Shown one piece after another: positions 55,574 through 64,000 of a DNA stretch of 64,000 nt. Position 1 is the first letter of the stretch. Each line of letters opens with the position of its first letter. A model generated the notes under the pieces. It was not told the origin of the DNA and ran no database searches. It saw only the letters and a program-made list of their open reading frames with translations. Source of the stretch: Pelobates cultripes (taxonomy: Eukaryota; Chordata; Amphibia; Anura; Pelobatidae); assembly GCA_933207985.1 (NCBI GenBank), contig OW240917.1, positions 106,127,475 to 106,191,474 on the forward strand. The letters run 5' to 3'. The position numbers and the translations under genes are program-made.

Positions 55574-57080
55574 AAAGTCCAATATTCAATATATCCAGGT
55601 TATCACTAGAAGCTGTAAACCAATATAATAAATGGCACCCTCAACACGTACATGAAAAAATTAACAAGAAAAGTGTTAAGTTGCTGAAACCAAACTGTAG
55701 AGAATAGCTCACGCTCTTCATTTTATATACATTATAAAAGTACATTTCTGGCAGCAGTTAATATACAGCTGTTATTTATCAAGTTCTGCAGTAAAGAATT
55801 CAGTAAAATCATTTCTTCGTCTTCTGCCAGCTAAGCTAAATTATATGAAAATGAGCTTTCAAGCCCCGAGCTGAGGGGTGCAGAGAGGTGCAAAGTACTA
55901 TTTAAAACTGTCCCCACCATAGCAAAACTCCACAAAGTGACAGTAGGAGGACAAATACCAAATAATAGTCAAGTCTTCACTAAGCGGGGAACACTATTGA
56001 AGAAGTCCACTCCATTATATGCAATTATGTCACATATATACATATGGTGCAGCAGAAATGACTCACTATGACAAAATAAAACAAACCAAAGAACACATTG
56101 CCCATAACATCAGATGACCCAAGTGCGCTAACAGTGACCAGTAAGCCAGCCAACTTTTGGATACGAATATCTTACTTGACCTAAAGTTCTCTATAAATCC
56201 ATTATACGCAGAGCTATGTTAATAATCCCATAGAAGACATGCCATTTATACACAGTACAGTTGATACAAGATGGATTGGAGGCCTGACTGGTATTTAAGC
56301 CAGGGTAATAAGCGGTGCACACAGCTAGCTATCCATGGCTGTTCATACATTTGGCTCTATGGGAGTGCCCTTGTATGGACATAAATAGCCTACAAATTAA
56401 TAGTGGTTTGTGGGGACTTTTAATTAACAGCCAGAGAATCTAAAAACAAGAATGAAAAAATATAGTGAATGTGGAGACAGGGTCCCAAAGCTAAACTGTC
56501 CCACTACACCTGTTAGCGTTGGATTGCATAATGTTTATGGAGAGTGCTACCAGTCACTGGGATAAAACATAATGAGCAAAGATGGAACAGACAGATAGAA
56601 CAAATAGAATAATGTGCATTTGTGTAAAGTCATTAACCCCTTACGGACAAAGCATCAAAGTATAAGGTCAGCATGATGGAAAATTTCCATCGTGTGTCCT
56701 TAAGGGGTTAAAACATATATATCCAAACACACAGTGAGTGCTAGACAAAAGCAAAGATAGAAATGCAGATTATTGCCTTTCATTGTGGCCATGTAAATTC
56801 CAAAATGCCTAGATTACTATTATCCAAGTAAACGAACAGGAAATGATAATTAGGCAAAATGCAGAAAATTGAGGCCTGATGAACTATTCGAAGAGCAGTG
56901 GGAAAGCGGTCACAGTATGTCTTGCTCTAAAATGGGGATGATTTACATGACGAAAAATCAGAGCAAGCCTCTTGTTGAACAAACCCCAAATCCTTTCCTT
57001 TATAAAATAGGATCCAATGACAAGTGCTAAACTGAGACATCTAATAATAGCACTGTATGCATATTCTTACACATGCCCTT
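55574..57080. other. Intronic sequence with one short MITE
   Basis: Unassigned apart from the 79-bp element at 56633-56711. Confidence 0.5.
56633..56711. mobile_element. 79-bp TTAA MITE, different interior
   Basis: TTAACCCCTTACGGAC at the left and GTCCTTAAGGGGTTAA at the right. The interior includes TGGAAAATTTCCA, unlike the two 80-bp copies. Same end family. Confidence 0.75.
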
Positions 57081-57083
57081 CTA

Positions 57084-57645
57084 GTTTACATGGAGTGTGT
57101 CAGTGTGTCTGTCTGTCAGTGTCTGTCTGTCAGTGTGAGTGCGTCTCTCAGTGCGTGTGTGCGTGCGTCTGTCAGTGCGTGTGTGCGTGCATCTGTCAGT
57201 GCGTGTGAACGCGTGTGAGCGTGCGAGTGCGTGTGAGCATGCGTGTCAGTGCCTGTGAGCGTGCGTCTGTCAGTGCGTGTGAGCGTGCGTCTGTCAGTGC
57301 GTGTGAGCGTGCGTCTGTCAGTGCGTGTGAGCGTGCGTCTGTCAGTGCGTGTGAGCGTGTGTCTGTCAGTGCGTGTGAGCGTGTGTCTTGTCAGTGCGTG
57401 TGAGCGTGTGTCTGTCAGTGCGTGTGTGCGTGTGTCTGTCAGTGCGTGTGTGCGTGTGTCTGTCAGTGAGTGTGTGCATGTGTCTGTCAGTGAGTGTGTG
57501 CGTGTGTCTGTCAGTGAGTGTGTGCGTGTGTCTGTCAATGAGTGTGTGCGTGTGTCTGTCAGTGAGTGTGTGCGTGTGTCTGTCAGTGAGAGTGTGTGTG
57601 TGTCTGTCAGTGAGTGTGTCAATGAGGGAGTGCGTCTGTCAGTCA
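57084..57645. repeat. 24-bp minisatellite (GTCTGTCAGTGCGTGTGAGC type)
   Basis: Unit of 24 bp, so long frames stay open in several frames with an eight-residue period (SVRLSVRV and similar). A single extra T at about 57389 shifts register. The right half drifts to GAGTGTGTGCGTGTG units. Not coding. Adjacent 57646-57745 has TAGGCGGAAGCCTGAATTTA and CGTGCCTAGGGCAGCACAAA, probably the edge of a DNA element that carries the array. Confidence 0.92.
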
Positions 57646-57745
57646 AAAAAGTGGCATTGACACAAATTGGTGGTGCAAATTTAGATTAGGCGGAAGCCTG
57701 AATTTAGTCGTGCCTAGGGCAGCACAAATCCAAGATACACCACCA

Positions 57746-58519
57746 ATTATAAGAATCGAAGGCTGTGTACGGGTTTAGCGAATGGGCAGTGCTAGTCACA
57801 TGTTCAGAAATTCTGATAACTGCCAGCTTGCCTGTAACTATGCAATGATTTGTTCCCATTTCTGAAGAGCTATGAAACACTTACCAATCATCCAGGTAAG
57901 GAGGCAAAGACAGACTGTGTAAAACACATGATTGGCAAATAGTCGCAGGTTTCTTTTTCGTTGTATTAGTATCATCACAAAAGCCATACTTTGAATTTGG
58001 AGATGGTCACATTATCACAATCACAAAGTCAGCAGAGCAATACTTTAAAAGTTTTCTTTGTGGCACTGAAATGTTAAAACAGGTATGTCATGCGCTATTA
58101 AAAGAAATAACACATATCTGTGGTTTGGATAACCCAGCCATTGGTATTTAGTTTATCTGTGTCATAGGATATAGCTAAACAAACATATCGCATCACGTAT
58201 TTAAAATAACAGGATTGTAAGGCAGAAGACACAGGGCCCTCATTCCCAAAGGAGAATACGGATTCCATCTCACCACGGTAACAGATCCCCAGAGCACAGT
58301 GCAGGCAAACTCTTCTACATGGAAATGAATAACCGGCAAACAAAATGAAACATTAACCGCCTCAATGAATTAACAAAATACTTATTAATTCATTCATCTT
58401 AATGCCACAAAACAAGCCCATGAATACACCTAACTCTGCATGTAAATAGGCATTTGAGTGGTTAGAATAAAGAATATTTAAAGATTGTTGCCTTTCCATT
58501 AGATAATATTGGTCATTTA
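57746..58519. other. Intronic sequence, no feature recognised
   Basis: Unassigned. A 30-nt stretch with splice-like flanks at 57874-57905 was considered and rejected. Confidence 0.5.
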
Positions 58520-58640
58520 TCAAGTCTCAGTCTCTTGATAAAGGCTCAGAGAGGAGCCGAAACATTGTCTTCACTTCCTTGTTTCAAATAAAGACTGCTT
58601 TTTAGAAGAAACCTCAAGTGTACCTGGATATTTCTTTTTT
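58520..58640 (+). mobile_element. Repeat fragment with hammerhead-like motif
   Basis: CTTGATAA at 58534, stem GGCTC / GAGCC with AGAGAG loop, then GAAACATTG, followed by CAAATAAAGACTGC and ACCTGGATATTTC with a T-run. Same plan as 32900-33002. Core positions C3 and G8 differ from a functional hammerhead. Confidence 0.5.
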
Positions 58641-59740
58641 TTCCCATTTGAAGTCATCAGTTCAATGGCAGATACACTGCACTGAAATCAGCAATGCAAT
58701 CTGTATCAATGCACATTACATATGGCATTATCAGACTCTCTAAAACAAGCTGTATGTACAATATGGTTTATGAAGAAAGGTGCCTGCTTTACAATTTGAA
58801 TGCAGCAGTACGGCTTAAGTGCCAAGTTACTAATTTTACTAATCTGCCCTACACACACGCAGAACACTATGTACTCTTTGTCATGTTTTGATACAGGACG
58901 TATCAAACTAGGGGATAATTTGGACAGAATTGTAACTAGGAATATCCGGGTAAGCAAATGGAAGCATCTACACCCCCCACCCCTGTCCAATATATCCTGC
59001 AATTAACTGTATTAAGCAAAGCCTCTTGAGATGGATAATGTAATGCTATAATTATGTATGGTCCCATGGTAAATCCTTGTCAATCAATATACTCTCCACG
59101 TCCGACAGAAGCAGAGCTATTTGCCAAATAGGGTAAAATGGCCACTGGATGGTCATGCTATGTTATGCTTTTAGGTGAGAACCGGTTTCATGCAATACTC
59201 TTCTTTACAGACTGTTCATTTGGCAGTAATGTAATTTATTCACTTTCAGTGCTCGTAGATTTAATGTGTGAAACAGAAAAATCTTTTCTCCTTAATTTCC
59301 TCTTGAATTACCGAAAATTAAACGCATGATTGGTGGCACCAACACACAAGCCGGTTTCACTTTAACACGGTAGAAATATGTGGTGTAGCCACATTCTGTA
59401 GGAGTTTTTTGTTCCCCTCTACAATAGACTAAGTAAACAAAATATGAAGAAAATTATGCTGTACCAAGCAAAATAGCGAATCTTGAAAAAGTAACCTCCC
59501 CTACAAAACCTCTCGAATTAGTCATGTTACTGCCACTCTATATAAACATGTATGATCCTGATTTTTATTAATTCTGTAAAAAAATATGTATCTCATTGAT
59601 CTCTATGATTACCTATAGCATATCTGATTCAGAATATTATAATTGTAGAAAAGTAGTTGCTAAATATTGCAAAACTGTAATTTCCTCAACACTTGGTGAA
59701 TTACAACTCCCATAATCCTCTGCATATAGTCTTACAGTCG
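58641..59740. other. Intronic sequence, no feature recognised
   Basis: Unassigned. ATTACAACTCCCATAATCC at 59700 is a common short vertebrate motif just before the next MITE. Confidence 0.45.
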
Positions 59741-59853
59741 TTAAAGGAACACTATAACGTTAGGAATACAAATCTGTATTCCTAATGTTATAATGTCCCT
59801 CTCCCTAGTACTATTAGACCCCATCCCCCATTCAGCATCGAAAAGGTTAAAAT

Positions 59854-59922
<69 letters not shown>

Positions 59923-60240
59923 TTTTTATTTTTTTTTAATTTTCCTTGATCCCTTGGCACTGCAAACCTCTCCTACCCAGGCACCATCACATTGGAGGCA
60001 GGGCCTCCACCAGTGGGGTCCAATCCAACGTCACTCAGAGCGAAGGACCTTATGTGCATGCGCAGCAAGTGCCCGCACTTCAACTTTCCCATAGGAAAGC
60101 ATTGAATCAATGCTTTCCTATGGGGCTTCCACCTTATGTGACCAAATTTTACTCGGTTTGTGTCGTGAAAGTATGACAGCCACTAGAGAAGGAGTTAACC
60201 CTGGTTTCTCCAATACCAAAATAGTTAATTCTGCTGACAA
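59741..60240 (+). mobile_element. T2-like MITE with internal AT microsatellite, right end lost
   Basis: Starts TTAAAGGAACACTATAACGT, with hairpin GTTAGGAATACAAATCTG / CAGATTTGTATTC-like TCTGTATTCCTAATG. It then has an (AT)n tract of about 62 bp (59856-59917) and the ATAGGAAAGCATTGA / TCAATGCTTTCCTAT hairpin at about 60091-60122. The CAGCCACTAGAG module follows, then the element fades out. Confidence 0.75.
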
Positions 60241-61608
60241 CCCTGCTTGGCTCTAACAGAGCAAATACCAAGCCTGTCCTTAATGTCCTTTACTATAGGA
60301 AATAACTGAATGAAGTGTATACTAACGGTGCTAGTCTAACTGCATTTTGATTACAAGCCTTTTGGTTTAATCTCATGCTACCATTTTTTCTGTGCTTATT
60401 TCCTGGTTTCACTGAACATAATACTGCTTAGTAATTGTCATCAACACAAAACAGTTTCTGTTGATGGCAAGCTCTGGAGCTCACAAGATACCCAGCTCTC
60501 TCATCTACACTAATTAATTTGTGGCCAGGCTGATCTGCACAATAACCTAGGAGACTTTAGATGTTCTCTTTCTCTTCTCATTCTACTGCTGTCATTTGTA
60601 CTCCACACTAAATGCCATGGTGTGCCAGTCTGTATAAAGTACCTGTGCTCAGTAAGAAACCTGACAAACATTGTGTGCATAATGTGTAATGTATAAAAGG
60701 AGTACATCAAATGCACAAAAAGTTGCTAGCCAGTTTTTTTTTTTATATCTATTTTCTTTTTTTCTTTTTTTAAACACAGCAATCTTAATGGTTAATGTAT
60801 ACTAAAATGTAGTAGGTCATGGAGTACCCCGAATGGTGCAATATAATTCCTTATAAAGTTGTCTTTTCATCTGAACAATTTGAATTCCTGGAAAGTCTCT
60901 ATTGTATGTATCTACAAACCTTACAAAACATTTTTGAAGACACTGGATAGACAGAAAAAAAAAACCCATACTCTCATGTTAAAAACAGATATGCTACACA
61001 GAAAAACATGTATGTGTTTTTTTGGGGTATTTCCTGTAAATAATTCTAATAACTATAAGAAGATGAAGAAATGTCTAGATCTACAGAATGATTTCTATTT
61101 TCAAAGTACAACTGAAAGGTTTAGCGTCTGTACTTTTCCACTTTACAATTAAAAGGGCTTCACTTTTAGTTGAGTTTGGTTCCTTATTTCAGACAAAAAA
61201 ATGCAAGAAAACACCCTTGTCAGTAAATGACATCCAAGCAAGTGAAAGTTTCCATTACTGGACTGCTGGAAAGGTGACCTCATCGCAATATCTCAATTTT
61301 TGACAGACTAGCCAGTGTATTACATTTGCTATTCCAAGTCATACAAAAATACTTCACAGGTAATTCCATTAGAGGAACACTAGAGCCTGGAATTGGCACA
61401 CCTTTTGGTAAGGCACTGTATAGACTTTACAAAAAAAAAAATTAAAAATACAAATTAAAAATAAAACACATTTAACGTTCCTGCAACTGTTCTTTGAGCA
61501 AGCTTTAGTAAATATGCTTCAACCAACTGAAGCCTCTTATTCTCTTCTATGGGTCTCAATTTAAAATAAAAATCAAACAATGAATTGGACTATTTAGCTC
61601 AGTGGATC
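60241..61608. other. Intronic sequence, no feature recognised
   Basis: Unassigned. T-rich tract 60737-60771, nothing else. Confidence 0.45.
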
Positions 61609-62075
61609 TTAAAGGACCACTCTAGGCACCCAGACCACTTCAGCTTAATGAAGTGATCTGGGTGCCAGGTCCCTCTAGGATGAACCCTTTTTTTTTAATA
61701 TATATAAACAGAGCAGTTTCAGAGAAACTGCTATGTTTATAATAGGGTTAATCCAGCCCTCAAATCCTCTAGTGGTTGTCTCATTGACAGCCGCTAGAGG
61801 CGTTTGCGTGCTTCTCACTGTGAAAAATCACAGTGAGAACACGCAAGCGTCCATAGGAAAGCATTGTAAATGCTTTCCTATGAGACCGGCTGAATGCGCG
61901 CGCAGCTCCTGCCGCGCTTGCGCATTCAACCGAAGAGGAGGATCGGAGGCGGAGAGGAGGAGGAGAGCTCCCCGCCCGGTGCTGGAAAAAAGGTAAGTTT
62001 AACCCCTTTCCTTGCCATCCAGCCCGGCGCGAGTGGGACCGAGTATGTTTTCCTGGCACTATAGTGGTCCTTTAA
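61609..62075 (-). mobile_element. T2-like MITE (CACCCAGACC-first orientation)
   Basis: TTAA at 61609-61612 and 62072-62075. Same module order as 47329-47823. It has a deletion near 62038-62041 that removes the CCTGAGGGTG hairpin and one arm of the last hairpin. Confidence 0.9.
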
Positions 62076-63966
62076 GGAATTTCCCTGCTGGAGGGGAGGC
62101 AGTGACAAGCGCCTTGCAAGTCCCAGGTAAGTTGTCAAATCTTTCTTAAATGGTTTATTAATGCAGGAGGGCACCTGGGCACTCCTGGCATCATAGCCAC
62201 CACAGCAGGTTGTATTGGTTATGATGTTTTGAGGTTTCCTTTCATCCATAAACTCTGTTAGGCACTAATTTCTAAGACGTTACATCTTTGCCAGCAGCTC
62301 CATGGGTCATATTAGATGAGAGGAACTGCCAAATTAGTTCATAGCAGCCTAATTAGAGCTCTTTCACAGCTTTGTAAACAGTACTGTATACTGTCAGGGT
62401 TATTAACTATAGTGAAGGCCTTAATAGTCAAATTGGAAAAATACTCTAAATCAGCTATGCTTCAAGAGCAGCTACTTTGGCCTAAATTTGGAATTCTTAT
62501 TTTAGTAAATAATACTGAGTGTGTATCTGATCATGTAGCTGAGCCTGCACACAGCAACATTTTATTCTCTCTCACAGAGCCAGTCATGGAAAATGGGGAC
62601 TTGAACAACGTGGACCCAAGTATTTGTACATGCAGAGGAGGGAGTGTAGCATTCGCCTCAACTCCTGGATCAAAAGGGGCTGACTTGTAACTGTTAAAAA
62701 AAAAATTTAAAAAAATACTGCATATTATAAGAACCTTTGTGCAAGAATATGGGGACAGGGGATCTCCTTGACGCATATCTCATGCAACATGTTATAAATT
62801 GTTATGGTGCTTAGTGTCCCTTTAAAGTGACACAGATAAAGACGAATGTAAAAGATGGTCGTTAGGCAGATGGTTGAAAAATAGCTCACACAGCACTGTA
62901 ACCACACTCAACATATATTGATTTTTGCAGTCTCATATGACACCTCTGTATTGACATATGATGAAGATAGTAAGGTGAAAACTTAGCAAACTGCAGATGA
63001 ATCCCTAAGTCAGTTCTTCAACACAGAACAAGATATGAATGGAGCAGTAGCAAGACTTATGGTAAATGCCCAGCCAAGTGCCGCATTATTACATCAAACG
63101 GTCAGTGATCAAGTCTTACAAAATGTCTCAAAGGTCTAATAGTAGGACTGATACAGTTTGTTGTGACTAAAATGACAGTTGTACACCCATTGTACAACAA
63201 TGCTTAGTTCAATATTTCTGTAAATGTTTTTGTTCTTTTGACACTGATGTGATTTGTATTTTGTATGTAGCTCTTTTTTGGCAAGACATGCCTTTTCAAC
63301 TTTTATGCTAAAAAACACCTGAAAGTCTGATACCTTATATCAGTTTTGATGGTTTTCAGAGTTGAATTTTAAAGGGCCTGTTATTTCTCTGGAATTTACA
63401 CCATTGGATAAATCATTGAAAATCACCCATAACTTGTGCTAACCTTTTTCTTGGGAAGCTCCATTTTCTTTTAAATTTACATTAAGGATAACATCACAAT
63501 CCAGTTCAGACAAGGCAAAACTAGGACAAACACGGTTTCATTTCTCCTATATATATGCTTTTCTATGCTGAATGACATAGCTTATAAAGATTTTCAGAAA
63601 GCCAAGATGGAGGCACCCCGTTGCAGGATAAGGGAGTGTGGATTTAGAAGTTTATTTTTCCTTTTCACCCTTCACAAAAACACATTTGCTAGAAAAATTG
63701 TTAGGTAAAGATGGAATTAAAAATCCTTGAAAGTTATATCTTCCCTTTAAAGCAAAGATTCTGAAAACGTTCTGCTATGGATCAGTAAATATGTTTGTAG
63801 CTCTACAGTCCTACCCTCCTTCCCATATAATACAGTAAATCTTTAATAGCTCAACATCACAATGGAACACAGCTTTAAAACCTCATATTCCAAGGCTAAA
63901 ACATATTTTACACTCCAACATTTTATATTTGCCTATGATTACATGATAGCTTTTTTTTATTGCAGG
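62076..63966. other. Intronic sequence, mostly unassigned
   Basis: A solo MITE end (TGGTGCTTAGTGTCCCTTTA) sits at 62807-62824. No exon recognised. Confidence 0.45.
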
Positions 63967-63967
63967 A

Positions 63968-63968
<1 letters not shown>

Positions 63969-64000
<32 letters not shown>
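63969..64000. repeat. (AT)n microsatellite at window edge
   Basis: About 30 bp of AT alternation continuing to the end of the window. Confidence 0.93.

Larger units (their letters stand above)
39181..64000 (-). other. RAPGEF2: RAPGEF2 upstream intron (partial)
   Basis: Sequence upstream of the 71-nt exon acceptor to the window edge. The exon expected before it should end in phase 0 and encode the initiator region. I looked on the minus strand for a plausible donor-bounded exon and did not find one, so this is most likely all intron, at least 24.8 kb. It is the most repeat-dense part of the window. Confidence 0.75.

Noticed and set aside
57084..57645. Regularly spaced repeats suggesting a CRISPR array
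   Set aside because: Units are contiguous with no unique spacers, and the genome is vertebrate.
57116..57689. Long frames rich in Ser/Val/Arg or Thr/His/Leu
   Set aside because: They follow from a 24-bp unit without stops; no start context, domain or splice support.
57874..57905. Possible 30-nt RAPGEF2 microexon on the minus strand (TTTTACACAG before, GTAAGTG after)
   Set aside because: The reading does not fit the phase-0 junction needed before the 71-nt exon, and the peptide matches nothing I know in the family. Splice-like words are frequent by chance.
1..64000. tRNA, 5S, snRNA or microRNA genes
   Set aside because: I looked for tRNA A/B boxes, Sm-site snRNAs and conserved miRNA hairpins and found no convincing case. 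The many hairpins belong to MITEs.
1..64000. A novel multi-gene system such as a defence or biosynthetic cluster
   Set aside because: The window is introns of one vertebrate gene plus repeats; no set of linked novel coding genes exists here.

Overview
The window is vertebrate nuclear DNA, almost certainly from a frog (Anura). It is AT-rich, has no bacterial gene layout, and is packed with interspersed repeats typical of anuran genomes: TTAA-flanked MITEs starting TTAAAGG (the Xenopus T2 style), L2, CR1 and L1-like retrotransposon pieces, and hAT and Tc1/mariner relics. The species cannot be named from the sequence.

The only host gene supported is RAPGEF2 (PDZ-GEF1, a Rap guanine-nucleotide exchange factor), on the minus strand. 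Three small coding exons are found: 39110-39180 (71 nt), 27176-27232 (57 nt) and 4879-4962 (84 nt). All have GT/AG boundaries. Their phases join without a break (0 to 2, 2 to 2, 2 to 2) and read through the conserved N-terminal segment containing VYSYLHGMEALSNL, ETVRYERHEANEVLYY and DDIGTCWYILLSGS. The window therefore lies inside one gene. Bases 39181-64000 are intron upstream of the first exon seen, 27233-39109 and 4963-27175 are complete introns (11,877 and 22,213 nt), and 1-4878 is the start of the next intron. No other RAPGEF2 exon was found.

Layout. 0-5 kb: an inverted MITE dimer, a second MITE, and exon 4879-4962. 6.8-10.7 kb: a fold-back MITE, a CR1 3' end, and a fold-back element holding a T2-like MITE. 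10.7-14.8 kb: an L1-like insertion with an 18-bp target duplication, another MITE, a second L1-like piece, and an element with a hammerhead-like motif. 19.6-23.6 kb: an L2 LINE split by a 1.44-kb hAT element. 24-26.3 kb: purine-rich and GCCAGCCA tandem arrays. 27.2 kb: exon, followed by a second L2. 31.5-34.4 kb: MITEs, one split by a hAT that itself holds a 133-bp hAT MITE. 36-36.8 kb: an element with three C-run/G-run palindromes. 37.8-38.1 kb: a mariner-type MITE. 39.1 kb: exon. 42.8-46 kb: a fold-back MITE, a dispersed repeat, and two L1-like pieces. 47.3-55.6 kb: the densest cluster, with four to five MITEs, three ends of one LINE family, and a long fold-back element split by a mariner MITE. 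57 kb: a 24-bp minisatellite. 59.7-62 kb: two more MITEs.

No multi-gene system is present. The unusual biology is in the repeats: MITEs made of chains of hairpins, nested insertions with intact target duplications, a palindrome-microsatellite module shared by two unrelated DNA elements, and inverted MITE copies on both sides of the RAPGEF2 exons.
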